Source: Trachythela sp. YZ-2020
Taxonomy: Eukaryota; Cnidaria; Anthozoa; Malacalcyonacea; Clavulariidae
DNA length: 64,000 nt
NCBI GenBank assembly: GCA_016169945.1
Contig: JADLSH010000316.1
Coordinates: 682,001 to 746,000 of the forward strand
Direction of reading: 5' to 3'
Position numbers and translations under genes: made by a program. This document shows, piece after piece, positions 18,671-28,424 of this stretch (its first letter is position 1; each line of letters starts with the position of its first letter). The notes under the pieces were generated by a model that was not told where the DNA came from, did no database searches, and saw nothing but the letters and a program-made list of their open reading frames with translations.

Positions 18671-20512
18671 ATGTCAACAACAGAACCAGATATGGAAATG
18701 GGCGATCGCAACCCAGCAGATACAGTAAAAGATCTTGATCCTAATGAGGATGAAAATGCGGGTGAAGATGATGATCAAGAGACTAACATTGATGATGATG
18801 ATGAAGACCTTCTTAACGGCGCAACTGGCGAGGCAAAAGGTGATACACTTAATCCTAATGCTAATAAACCTGGTAATAATAATGATGATGATGATCCCTT
18901 AAAAAATTATAGACGACCAGGACAAAAAGTAAACGAGGGTGATGATGAATACGAAGACAAGAGTGATGACAAGGAAGAAGACAAGAGTGATGACAAGGAA
19001 GAACGACAAAACCCTTTTAACAAAAGTCAAGGTATTTTCACAGAGTCAGAGAACCCAGAGTTTGAAATGACCCCACCTGAGTTTTTTAGGCCTGCGGAGG
19101 TGCTAACTAAACACCAAGCCATCATTAAAGACGCGCTAGAGAAACACCTAAACATATTCTTAGACCCAAGATATGATGATCCAAGCACTACTATACTGTT
19201 TCAAAACTTACGAGTAGAGAGAAACGTAAAGGGTGAGGTTAATGGTATAAGTTACAGTGGTAAGAAGATTATTGTGATGGATGAGACGAAAGATGGTGTG
19301 GCTATGAGATATATAGAGGTTGGGGCAAAAGGGAAAGGTGTTAGAGGGAAAGCCTTAAATGAGTTTAAAAAATATCTAGATAGAGCCAAAGAAGAACATA
19401 AAACCAAGTTCCCTTCTGTGGTTGAAGAACGAACAGGTGATAGTAACGACAAGGTAAATGAAAGTGTGCGTAAAAATTCTGAGGATATATTAAATAGTAC
19501 CATCAATGAAAAGATCGATGAACTTCAACAACAGGTCAAAGGCATCCAACAACAGGTCATTGACCATCAACAAAAACAGGTCAATAACCTTCTACAAATG
19601 TTCAATGAAATTCGACAACAACTGGCCAACGACCTTCAAGATCAACAACAAGGTAATAATTATAAACAAGAACAGATAATTGTTCTTCAAAACCAGATTA
19701 ATGAACTTCAACGAGAACAAGGTAATTATCTTCAACAAGACGCGGTCATTAAACTTCAACAACAACAGATCGATGACCTTAAAAACGCGGTTAATTATCT
19801 TAAACAACAAGGAACACAAGTACCTGAGAGCGCGGCACAAAAAACTGTTGACATAGAGGCCTCACGCGCAAAAGAAAAAATTAACTTAGTAAGAGAAATA
19901 GAATCACTTATAAAACAAATCGTCATCACGGAACCAAACCATGCAGGAAGCACACCCGAAGAAAAAATAAAAAATTTACAACCAGTGATAGACGATTATC
20001 GTAAAAAGGTTGAGACTGAAACAAACCTTAAAAATAAAACATTATTAAGGGCTGGAATAGTCCTTGCAGAGTTAACACAAGATAAGCTTAGACTAACAGA
20101 AGAATTAAGACTAAGACCTGAAAGCGAAGTAGCATTAAAAATTGTAGAAGATGAGATAGAAAACAACCCGTTAAGAAAGTTTGAAAGATTTAAAAAGTGG
20201 GCAAAAAATAACCTGGGTATCACAGCAGCCTTAAGTGTAAGTATCGCTGGTTTGATAACAGGGATCGTCACGGCTACTAGAAGTGCTCTCGCTGCCGGTG
20301 CTCGTGGTGTGTCAGCTTTTGGTAAGAGTCTCGCTAAAATATTTAAAGAGTTAGGTCCTGTATTTGGTGCCATCGGTAGCATTCTATCGACAGTTCTAAG
20401 TATGGGTGCAAAAGGCTTATCATGGTTGGCTGACAACATGTGGTTGTTAGCGATAGCGTTAGGATATGTTGTATATGATCAAATTCAAGCTAGGCGACGA
20501 CAGCGAGCGTAG
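18671..20512 (+). CDS. Long acidic/coiled-coil membrane protein (613 aa)
   Basis: The N-terminal 120 residues are extremely acidic, with DDDD and a repeated KSDDKEED unit. Residues about 275-385 are a Gln-rich coiled coil with imperfect repeats of about 14-17 residues (LQQQVKGIQQQVIDHQQ and so on). The C-terminal 110 residues hold several hydrophobic helices (ITAALSVSIAGLITGIVTAT; FGKSLAKIFKELGPVFGAIG; WLLAIALGYVVYD) and a basic tail. Proteins with this C-terminal region recur in cnidarian Polintons to my knowledge, without known function. The design suggests a rod anchored in a membrane or capsid vertex. AATAAAATAATG start context. Confidence 0.75.
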   Translation: MSTTEPDMEMGDRNPADTVKDLDPNEDENAGEDDDQETNIDDDDEDLLNGATGEAKGDTLNPNANKPGNNNDDDDPLKNYRRPGQKVNEGDDEYEDKSDDKEEDKSDDKEERQNPFNKSQGIFTESENPEFEMTPPEFFRPAEVLTKHQAIIKDALEKHLNIFLDPRYDDPSTTILFQNLRVERNVKGEVNGISYSGKKIIVMDETKDGVAMRYIEVGAKGKGVRGKALNEFKKYLDRAKEEHKTKFPSVVEERTGDSNDKVNESVRKNSEDILNSTINEKIDELQQQVKGIQQQVIDHQQKQVNNLLQMFNEIRQQLANDLQDQQQGNNYKQEQIIVLQNQINELQREQGNYLQQDAVIKLQQQQIDDLKNAVNYLKQQGTQVPESAAQKTVDIEASRAKEKINLVREIESLIKQIVITEPNHAGSTPEEKIKNLQPVIDDYRKKVETETNLKNKTLLRAGIVLAELTQDKLRLTEELRLRPESEVALKIVEDEIENNPLRKFERFKKWAKNNLGITAALSVSIAGLITGIVTATRSALAAGARGVSAFGKSLAKIFKELGPVFGAIGSILSTVLSMGAKGLSWLADNMWLLAIALGYVVYDQIQARRRQRA

Positions 20513-20560
20513 AGTGTGAGAATGAACGAGGCGAGCGTAGCGAACGAGAGCAGAGGTCTT
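20513..20560. repeat. GAGCGTAGCGA repeat cluster after the 613-aa gene
   Basis: GGCGAGCGTAGCGAACGAGAG and related units begin at the stop codon itself and fill the spacer to the 133-aa gene. Confidence 0.7.
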
Positions 20561-20592
20561 ATAAGAATTCGTCTAATAACTTAAATAAAAGA

Positions 20593-20994
20593 ATGAGTGG
20601 AAGTACATTAAAACTTGAAAGTCCTAAAGTATTTAACATCACCAACTGTTTAACATGGGGTGTTGAGAAGTCAAAGTTTAAGTCAGGCGGTTATAGAATT
20701 CCAATTTGCATAGACGATGATGAGATACTCAAACAGATCTCAAGTCTAAAAACCGAACACGAAACAAAACCTGTTCTGTTTGGTAAACATGGTAACACCT
20801 TATACTTGTCGGTAGGTGGTCTAACAGAAAAACAACACAAAGAGTTACTCGATAAGAGTAGGTTGTATGTTGATGTGGTTTTTGAGTGTGAATCTGTGTA
20901 CACAACAAAAACCAATGTGAAGTATTTAAACTTCAAGGTAAAAAAATTAAGCAAAGCTGGTGAGTTTGTGTCAACAAACATCGCTGAGGATTAA
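20593..20994 (+). CDS. Hypothetical Polinton protein (133 aa)
   Basis: No family recognised. It looks like a compact mixed alpha/beta domain with alternating hydrophobic strands (LYVDVVFECESVYTTKTNVK and YLNFKVKKL). A single-stranded DNA-binding OB fold is conceivable but unproven. AATAAAAGA precedes the start and a hairpin lies 46 bp past the stop. Confidence 0.65.
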   Translation: MSGSTLKLESPKVFNITNCLTWGVEKSKFKSGGYRIPICIDDDEILKQISSLKTEHETKPVLFGKHGNTLYLSVGGLTEKQHKELLDKSRLYVDVVFECESVYTTKTNVKYLNFKVKKLSKAGEFVSTNIAED

Positions 20995-20996
20995 AA

Positions 20997-21029
20997 GTGA
21001 CGAAGTGACGAAGCGCGCTTGCGCGCGGT
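20997..21029. repeat. GC palindrome in spacer
   Basis: GTGACGAAGTGACGAAGCGC continues into GCGCGCTTGCGCGCGG, combining both palindrome families of the element. Confidence 0.75.
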
Positions 21030-21040
21030 CAAAGTCTGTG

Positions 21041-21067
21041 AATTTGTAGCCTAATGGGTTACAAATT
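21041..21067. terminator. Hairpin after the 133-aa gene
   Basis: AATTTGTAGCC and GGTTACAAATT pair with one G-U or mismatch. It is one of four TTTGTAACC/GGTTACAAA hairpins in the element. Confidence 0.55.
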
Positions 21068-21111
21068 TTAAATCGTTATAGTTTTGGTATGTTTGTAGAA
21101 CAAAATTAGAA

Positions 21112-21795
21112 ATGGAAGTGATAAGTATGATCAATACAAATTTAAATGTGAATCTTGAGATCTTTGTAAAAGATAATAAGGTTTTGTTTTTAGGGTCAGA
21201 AGTAGCCAAAAGTTTTGGTTATAAAGATTTATACAATGCTATTGCAAGACATGTTGATGATGAAGATAAAATTTTATGGCGTAATGTATTTTCTTCCCCT
21301 GGTGAAACGCCAGGGGAACATTTATGTCGTCCAAATAGAGTTATGATCACTGAGTCAGGGTTTTACTCACTTGCTCTTAGATCAAAACTACCAGCCGCCA
21401 AACAGTTCAAAAGATGGGTAACATCTGAAGTGATACCAAGTATCAGAAAAACTGGTACATATTATGACGAATCAATCTGTGATCAACTAAACAAAATATT
21501 ACCAAACTCATATCTTCATAAGTTACAACTTAAAAACCCATGTACATGTGGGTTATCAAATTTAATATGTGAGTGTAATAACGAAAGAACAACAACAAAA
21601 GAGTTATTAAATGAAAAAGTTGACATATTAAAAAATCCCAAATGTGTTTCAAACGGAAAACTTGGTGGGGCAGCTTTTTGGAAAAAATACTATAAGATGG
21701 AAAATGAGTTAAAATATCTAAAAAATCTTATACCAAAACTTATACCTACTTTAAAGGTTACGAGCGTACGAGCCGAAGGCGAGGCGAGCGAGTGA
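21112..21795 (+). CDS. BRO-N domain protein
   Basis: Residues about 10-115 match the BRO-N pattern: a start strand EIFVKDNKVLFLGSEVAKSF, then GYKDLYNAIARHVDDEDK, and VMITESGFYSLALRSKLPAAKQFKRWVTSEVIPSIRKTG read as separate conserved blocks. BRO-N proteins are DNA-binding proteins common in large DNA viruses, phages and some Polintons. The C-terminal half has a CTCGLSNLICEC cysteine patch and ends in RAEGEASE, encoded by the GAGCCGAAGGCGAG repeat. An internal ATG at 21127 is an alternative start. The AATTAGAAATG context is the second exception to the AATAAA pattern. Confidence 0.88.
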   Translation: MEVISMINTNLNVNLEIFVKDNKVLFLGSEVAKSFGYKDLYNAIARHVDDEDKILWRNVFSSPGETPGEHLCRPNRVMITESGFYSLALRSKLPAAKQFKRWVTSEVIPSIRKTGTYYDESICDQLNKILPNSYLHKLQLKNPCTCGLSNLICECNNERTTTKELLNEKVDILKNPKCVSNGKLGGAAFWKKYYKMENELKYLKNLIPKLIPTLKVTSVRAEGEASE

Positions 21796-21835
21796 CGAGC
21801 GTAGCGAGCGAGTGACGAGTGAGGAACGAAAATTA
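21755..21835. repeat. GAGCGTAGCGAGCGAG repeat cluster spanning a stop codon
   Basis: Tandem units such as GACGAGCGTAGCGAGCGAGT run from the last ten codons of the BRO-N gene into the spacer. Confidence 0.8.
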
Positions 21836-21844
21836 TGATATATG

Positions 21845-21872
21845 AATTTGTAGCCAAAATTGGTTACAAATT
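21845..21872. terminator. Hairpin after the BRO-N gene
   Basis: AATTTGTAGCCA and TGGTTACAAATT form a near-perfect stem ending 6 bp before the next start codon. Confidence 0.55.
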
Positions 21873-21878
21873 TAATAA

Positions 21879-22043
21879 ATGGAATTCACAATTGTAAAAT
21901 ATTCAAGTAGTGAAGAAACTACTACTGATCCTCAAAGTGGTGAAACAACTACAACAAAAACATACTGTTATACTCCCAGTGTTTTTTCCATCTTTTTATT
22001 CTTCTTCTTCCTTCATTTCTTCTTCCACCTTTTCTTTCGTTAA
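21879..22043 (+). CDS. Small membrane peptide (54 aa), tentative
   Basis: A Thr/Ser-rich N-terminal half is followed by a strongly hydrophobic Phe-rich tail (FSIFLFFFFLHFFFHLFF). The TTTAATAAATG start context matches the other genes of the element and the position between two genes is plausible. The Phe-rich tail is encoded by a CTT/TTC-rich tract, so chance is possible. Confidence 0.45.
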   Translation: MEFTIVKYSSSEETTTDPQSGETTTTKTYCYTPSVFSIFLFFFFLHFFFHLFFR

Positions 22044-22082
22044 GAATACACAGCGCAACTTGTGCTTTGTAAATTTAATAAA

Positions 22083-22636
22083 ATGAACAAACTAATTAAA
22101 ACAATCATAGACTTACCAAACGCAAGTGTGCCACTCGAAAGTGTGCCTGTTACTAGTGGTTGTAGTTACAAGCAAGAACTAATCAAAGAGGAGCAAAAGA
22201 CCGACCGCGCGCAAGCGCGCTTCAATGGTGATGAAATGTACACGAGCGTAGCGAGTGGCGACGAAGATAACTATATTGAGAGCGACTCAGAAAGTGTATG
22301 CTCATGTGACACGAGCGATACGAGTGACCGCGCCTGGCGGCGTACGAAGCGCGCTTGCGCGCGCCGACGAGCGAAGCGAGAAGGCGAGGAGAACGAGGCG
22401 AGACATGTGAGACTGAATGTTGTTCAAAATGTAACGACGATAGCGACGACATACCAGCTGCCCAATATAGCACTTATATTTGCGATATATGTGAGAATTG
22501 TTATGAGCACGCTTGCGCGCGGTGTTGTAAATGTGAACCAAACGGTTGGTATGTCTGTGATGATGATTGTAAATACATCAAGTTTAACGACTCAGTAAGA
22601 TGCAAAGTTTGTGGCGAGGCGACGAGTGACGAGTGA
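22083..22636 (+). pseudogene. Cys-rich protein gene with frame break in a palindrome cluster
   Basis: The frame opening at 22083 (start context TTTAATAAAATG) is plausible to about 22330 (acidic, ending CSCDTSDTSD). The Cys-rich continuation is in another frame from about 22400 to 22636, with CxxC pairs such as CDICENC, CARCCKC, CDDDC and CKVCGE. The switch falls in the GC-rich palindrome cluster at 22325-22400, which is absent from the logic of either frame. The original protein was probably a zinc-binding Cys-rich protein like the one at 27219-27710. Whether the break is fixed, a sequencing error or bypassed by frameshifting is unknown. Confidence 0.6.
22325..22400. repeat. Compound GC-palindrome cluster at the frame break
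   Basis: Contains GAAGCGCGCTTGCGCGCG, GACGAGCGAAGCGAGAAGG and GGCGAGGAGAACGAGGCGAG side by side, much richer in G+C than surrounding coding sequence. Confidence 0.8.
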
Positions 22637-22690
22637 CGAGTGAGCGTAGCGAGCGAGAGCGTAGCGAGCGAGAGCGTAGCGAGCAGTTCT
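22618..22690. repeat. GAGCGTAGCGAGC tandem cluster
   Basis: Three near-identical units of GAGAGCGTAGCGAGC follow GACGAGTGACGAGTGACGAG and span the end of the Cys-rich frame. Confidence 0.8.
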
Positions 22691-22725
22691 TCAACGATGA
22701 CTTTGAAATGTGATGATGATGTGAA

Positions 22726-22753
22726 TATTTGTAACCAAACAAGGTTACAAATA
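22726..22753. terminator. Hairpin between convergent genes, 11-bp perfect stem
   Basis: TATTTGTAACC and GGTTACAAATA around a 6-nt loop, between the Cys-rich gene (plus) and the 161-aa gene (minus). Confidence 0.6.
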
Positions 22754-22783
22754 CAAATTTTAAGTATATGGTATTTCTTCTTT

Positions 22784-23269
22784 CTACGCGACCGACTCAC
22801 ACACTTCTTCTTCTTCTTCTTCTATATCTGGTTTTTTAAACTCAAACTCTGGTGGTTCAGTTTTTACTAAGCTAACATGGTTGTAACACAAAGTGCCTAT
22901 CGAAACTGCCGCCAGTAAGTACTTACTGAAATCGTCGTCTGGTGTGTAACTAGGCATCATGTCTTTTATGACGAACATGATGTTTTCATCGCATAAAACA
23001 TTTTCTAAAAACTTTGGCTTGTCAACAATTTTTACATAACTACCACAAAATTTATCGACGATAGATACAGATAACAACACAAAATTTATGGCCATCTTAT
23101 CTCTACTTCTGTCGTCTCTGTTTTTTACATATTCATCTTTTATCCTTTGTAAAACTGAAGGTGTCGCACGAGTCTTGTTCTTTAAATACTTCGCAGTTTG
23201 GTTAATTTGACCCTTCTCTGAGAGTGTTATTAGTTCATTACGTAATGTTTCTACTTCATCTGGAGTCAT
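22784..23269 (-). CDS. Hypothetical Polinton protein (161 aa)
   Basis: I do not recognise it. The sequence is mainly alpha-helical in character, with a Lys/Arg-rich region (KEYVKNRDDRSRDK-like, about 45-58), a hydrophobic segment (YLLAAVSIGTLCYN) and an acidic tail (EEEEEE). It is the last gene of the minus-strand cluster, 8 bp after the packaging ATPase, and shares the AATAAAAT start context. Confidence 0.7.
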   Translation of the reverse strand: MTPDEVETLRNELITLSEKGQINQTAKYLKNKTRATPSVLQRIKDEYVKNRDDRSRDKMAINFVLLSVSIVDKFCGSYVKIVDKPKFLENVLCDENIMFVIKDMMPSYTPDDDFSKYLLAAVSIGTLCYNHVSLVKTEPPEFEFKKPDIEEEEEEVCESVA

Positions 23270-23277
23270 ATTTTATT

Positions 23278-23868
23278 CTATGTTAGTATGTTATGTGATC
23301 TGGGAAATCTGAGGTTGATCTCTAACCGGGCATACTTGTTCTCTTTGAGAGCTTTTCGTAGTGCGTCTTGTTCTTGTTTGGGGATGTCTAAGAACTCGTC
23401 TGTGATGGTTTTCCATGCGAGGGCACTTGGCGTGTCAAACACAACTAGCTTGGCTATGTTTTCTCGGTAAGCTGGTGTGATAGCCGTTAATTTTTGTGTG
23501 ACGACTATCGTACTTAGGTTGTAATGTCTGGCAGAGAAAGCTAAGTTAACTAGCTCTGATGTTCTTGTCTTAACTGACTTAGAACTCGCGCAGTCGTCTA
23601 AGATTATTAACGAGTTAGTCCCCTTGAATGTATCCGATATGTATTTTAAAAATGTGTCGACTTGGTCTTGGTCACATTGTATCTTGTAAAAACCAGGTGA
23701 GTCTTTGTACTGCCAGTTCTGGTAAGTCTGGTTATACTCAAACGTTGGGCAGATTAGAAATATGTATTGGAAGTGACCGCGGTACTCGTTAACCAACATG
23801 TTTAACAGATAGTATGTCTTACCACACTCTGTCGAACCAGTTATAAGCATGTTAAATGGTGTTTTCAT
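23278..23868 (-). CDS. A32-like genome-packaging ATPase (FtsK/HerA superfamily)
   Basis: This 196-residue ATPase would pump the element's DNA into capsids. The Walker A motif GSTECGKT is at residues 11-18 and Walker B LIILDDC at about 87-93. A following VVTQ motif fits the sensor region. The size matches the compact packaging ATPases of Polintons, virophages and adintoviruses. AAAATAAA abuts the start. The upstream collagen-like gene ends 14 bp away, so the minus-strand structural genes may be read together. Confidence 0.92.
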   Translation of the reverse strand: MKTPFNMLITGSTECGKTYYLLNMLVNEYRGHFQYIFLICPTFEYNQTYQNWQYKDSPGFYKIQCDQDQVDTFLKYISDTFKGTNSLIILDDCASSKSVKTRTSELVNLAFSARHYNLSTIVVTQKLTAITPAYRENIAKLVVFDTPSALAWKTITDEFLDIPKQEQDALRKALKENKYARLEINLRFPRSHNILT

Positions 23869-23882
23869 TTTATTTTAGTTTT

Positions 23883-25748
<1,866 letters not shown>

Positions 25749-25760
25749 GTTGTATATTTA

Positions 25761-25785
25761 TTTCATAACTCACGAAGTTATGAAA
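25761..25785. terminator. Hairpin after the 188-aa gene
   Basis: TTTCATAACT and AGTTATGAAA form a perfect 10-bp stem with a 5-nt loop, between two co-directional minus-strand genes. Confidence 0.6.
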
Positions 25786-25798
25786 ATTTAATACTCAT

Positions 25799-26365
25799 CT
25801 ATGTTTGACTCGTGGGTAGCAAAAAGGTGCCATTAAAAAGATTGTTTGACTCGATAGTGTAAGTTGTTACATGAAGAGTTGACTCGTTACCACCTGTTTC
25901 ATCAGAAAGTTGTTTAAATTTTACAGTCATAAGTTTCATGGTTTTATACTCTGGGACAACTTCTGGAATACTAAAATTTTCATCCAATATGAAGTAGTTT
26001 GTACCCGGAATCTGTTTAGTTGCTAAATTTATTTCTTTGAGATCCCTCGTTATTCTTGTACCATCTGACATTATGCAGTATAAAGAATATAATATTCTCA
26101 TTGGTGTTGTAATATCAGAGTCGTCGTCTATGAGGTGAGCTCTAAGAGCTATCCCTGAGTTTTCCGAAAAATTGTTACACCAGATGTACATTGGTCCAAA
26201 GTTTTTCATTCTGTCCACAGGTGCGCGCCATATATCTTTAGCCAAGCTATCATAAGCCCCACGGAAATCACTAGTCGTTAAAAAGTACAATGGTTCTGCT
26301 CTAAGAGGTTTTTGGTTGTGAATGAAGTTTGGTTCATCGTTTGAGTATCCAAATCTAAGTGACAT
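25799..26365 (-). CDS. Putative virion surface protein sharing the fibre N-terminal tag (188 aa)
   Basis: No family recognised. The N-terminus MSLRFGYSNDE parallels MALAFGYTKDN of the collagen-like fibre. The rest is predicted beta-rich (YCIMSDGTRITRDLKEINL; MKLMTVKFKQL), as expected of a small head domain without a collagen shaft. The gene lies directly upstream of the fibre gene on the same strand with a hairpin between them. It could be a second spike or a penton-associated protein. Confidence 0.7.
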   Translation of the reverse strand: MSLRFGYSNDEPNFIHNQKPLRAEPLYFLTTSDFRGAYDSLAKDIWRAPVDRMKNFGPMYIWCNNFSENSGIALRAHLIDDDSDITTPMRILYSLYCIMSDGTRITRDLKEINLATKQIPGTNYFILDENFSIPEVVPEYKTMKLMTVKFKQLSDETGGNESTLHVTTYTIESNNLFNGTFLLPTSQT

Positions 26366-26390
26366 TGTGTATTTTATTTATACTTATTAT

Positions 26391-27149
26391 TTATAACTCG
26401 TTATTATTTCTTGATTTGACATATGCTTTTACCTTACCTAAAGATGTGGACGCTATGATTAACATTGGCATGTTATTGAGCAAGTGTACGCTTATTTTTG
26501 TTGAGACACTTGCCAGTTTACTAATCTTTCCAATGTTACCAGCGTTAAAAACACCGCTTACGATGCTTTCGTTCAAGTTAGATGAATCATGGAAACCAAG
26601 TTTAACTGTTTTTTCAACATCATCGCTTATCGAAGCTGTTAGTCTAAGTCCAAATAAGTTTATCGTTTCGATAGTTATGTGTTGATCGATAAGACTTAGG
26701 TCCTTACATGCTTTAAAAAACTCAAATGTGTTTACCAGCACACCTTTTCCATATGCAGAAGGTATTGTTGGTAAATCATACCACTGAGATGTTAAGGTGT
26801 TAAGAGTTGTGTTAGTTGTATTTAAACTTTTACTACATCTGGTAAGGATTTTAAGTTCCTTTTCCACATAACTTAACTCTATAATTTTTGTCTTTGTTAT
26901 GTGTCTAAGAAGACTCGCCAGTTGCGATGAGTTTATTACGATCTTTGACTCACCGACACTTTCAAACATGGTAAACATGTTGTGTTTAAACATTATGCTT
27001 ATCATTATTTTCGAAGAATCTGGCACGGTAGTAGTGATATTAATTCCTTGCCCTGTGACTTTTATACAACCTTTGTAACTAACCATACTTATTATCTCAG
27101 TGATGGTTTTTAAAGTAAATCCTTCATCTGTTATACATTTAAAACTCAT
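26391..27149 (-). CDS. PCNA-like sliding clamp
   Basis: The 252-residue length is close to eukaryotic PCNA (about 260). Characteristic positions align: NSSQLASLLRHITKTKIIEL in the first domain where PCNA has its L-x-x-(M/L)-x-K-I-L-K helix; FEFFKACKDLSLIDQHITIE in the second domain, corresponding to the F-x-x-I-x-x-D-L-S-x-(I/L) helix; and ISVHLLNNMPMLI before a C-terminal GKVKAYVKS strand. It would tether the Polinton polymerase or other proteins to DNA. A clamp is not a standard Polinton gene. Start context AATAAAGTACCATG. Confidence 0.78.
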   Translation of the reverse strand: MSFKCITDEGFTLKTITEIISMVSYKGCIKVTGQGINITTTVPDSSKIMISIMFKHNMFTMFESVGESKIVINSSQLASLLRHITKTKIIELSYVEKELKILTRCSKSLNTTNTTLNTLTSQWYDLPTIPSAYGKGVLVNTFEFFKACKDLSLIDQHITIETINLFGLRLTASISDDVEKTVKLGFHDSSNLNESIVSGVFNAGNIGKISKLASVSTKISVHLLNNMPMLIIASTSLGKVKAYVKSRNNNEL

Positions 27150-27165
27150 GGTACTTTATTTTGTA

Positions 27166-27193
27166 TTTTGTAACCCATGCAAGGTTACAAATT
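27166..27193. terminator. Hairpin after the right-end Cys-rich gene
   Basis: TTTTGTAACC and GGTTACAAAT pair with a 7-nt loop, between the stop of the Cys-rich gene (27219) and the clamp start (27149), both on the minus strand. Confidence 0.55.
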
Positions 27194-27218
27194 ACTTTTT
27201 TTAAATGTCATGTCTCTC

Positions 27219-27710
27219 TTATGTCCAGTTGATATGACGCTTTGCAATGCAACACTCATAATCACACTCCTCATCACTACATATATCATCCTTGTTTCTA
27301 TGCTCACAATAGTCACATCCACAATTTGGATCTGTGCAACTATCACAATACTCACATGTAATATGACACTCCTCACAATTGTAACATTCACACTCACCAT
27401 TACAAGACTTATTTCTACAATAACATTCCTCATGTCCGCATATCTTATCACATATATAACACTTACACTTTCCTTCACAAAAGTCACCGCCATCACACTC
27501 ACACTCACACTTTATAGATTCTGGCCAGTTATATTCAGACAATCTTTCACCTTGACATGGCGCACATTTGCAAAGTCTGTCACCCACACATGAGTCACAT
27601 CCAAACTCACATAATACTCCATGACACCACTCACAATCTTCATTACACTTAAGTTCACGACTATATCCTGAGTAGTCTACAAATTTGTTTAATTTCATTG
27701 TTCCTGTCAT
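27219..27710 (-). CDS. Cys-rich, probably zinc-binding protein (163 aa)
   Basis: I choose the ATG at 27710 because the conserved AATAAATAAAGAT block of the terminal repeat ends there, as it does at polB; the open frame runs further upstream only through terminal-repeat palindromes. The protein has some forty Cys in closely spaced CxxC, CxC and CC arrays (CEWCHGVLCEFGCDSC; CKCYICDKICGHEECYC), many acidic residues and few hydrophobic ones. Zinc or other metal binding is likely. It resembles the broken Cys-rich gene at 22083-22636 in composition. Being first inside the right terminal repeat it mirrors polB and may be expressed early. Confidence 0.75.
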   Translation of the reverse strand: MTGTMKLNKFVDYSGYSRELKCNEDCEWCHGVLCEFGCDSCVGDRLCKCAPCQGERLSEYNWPESIKCECECDGGDFCEGKCKCYICDKICGHEECYCRNKSCNGECECYNCEECHITCEYCDSCTDPNCGCDYCEHRNKDDICSDEECDYECCIAKRHINWT

Positions 27711-28003
27711 ATCTTTATTTATTTTTGTTCCAGTGATTTGGTTTAATCGATTTAATTTTTGTAGCGCGCGCGCGCGTGGGACCTTGAGGACGAGCCGCGC
27801 TAGCGCGAAGGCGAGAATCGGGTGGGGCACGCTTCGCCTCGTGGTGAACATGCGTGAGGCACGCGTGGGATAAAATGTTTTTGGAATATATTATGTAAGT
27901 AATTTATTCCAAAAAGTGCTGACGCGGTAAAAAAAAGTGCTGACGTTTTGAAAAATGCTGACGAGGCATAAAAATGCGCCGTGGGTGGGTTAAATACACT
28001 ACT
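27708..28003 (-). repeat. Polinton right terminal inverted repeat
   Basis: Reverse complement of the left repeat: 38 identical terminal bases, three TGCTGAC iterons at 27917, 27938 and 27956, the ATAATATATTCC block, and the inner ACTGGAACAAAAATAAATAA block ending at the start codon of the minus-strand Cys-rich gene. The middle is replaced by different GC-rich palindromes (GCGCGCGCGCGC and CGCGCTAGCGCG near 27764-27805), so the ends have diverged mainly by gain and loss of these palindromes. Confidence 0.9.
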
Positions 28004-28009
28004 GACGTT

Positions 28010-28424
28010 GTCAAAAACTTGGTCAAAATATCAGGACACCCCCCCAATGTTCATGCCTTCGCGACGTCTCTGCCGCTTATTCGAGGGCGGCGCTCTTTAG
28101 TATTTTTGCTGTCATATGCACCGCTTAATCGGCGGCGCTTAAACGACTAAATACGTCATGCATTTTCTTGCTTGATTAACCACGCAATCACAAGAGATAT
28201 TACGGGAACCACTGAGTATTTTTACAAAATACAAAACAGCGGTAACTACGAAAATGAACATTTTACTCATATTGTAGCTTTGGACTATGTTTTAGTCATA
28301 TGACGATGACTAAAACATATTCGAAAGCTAAAATATCAATTAAAATTTACGACCAGTTAATGGGTGAATGAACTTGTAACTATGGAGGAATTTCTGCCAA
28401 CCTGAGGGCTAATCTACTTTATAT
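28010..28424. other. Right flank of Polinton; no gene seen
   Basis: Sequence following the GACGTT duplication. It has a C-tract (28038-28046) and an imperfect inverted repeat around TTTTAGTCATATGACGATGACTAAAA at 28291-28317, but no coding signal. Confidence 0.5.

Noticed and set aside
22640..22870. Plus-strand ORF opposite the 161-aa gene end
   Set aside because: Begins in the GAGCGTAGCGA repeat and crosses a hairpin into antisense sequence.
27177..27593. Plus-strand Thr/Ile/Leu-rich ORF opposite the Cys-rich gene
   Set aside because: Antisense shadow of Cys/Asp/Glu codons, without the AATAAA start context.
27711..27851. Upstream extension of the right-end Cys-rich ORF
   Set aside because: The extension only translates terminal-repeat palindromes; the ATG at 27710 follows the conserved block used by polB.
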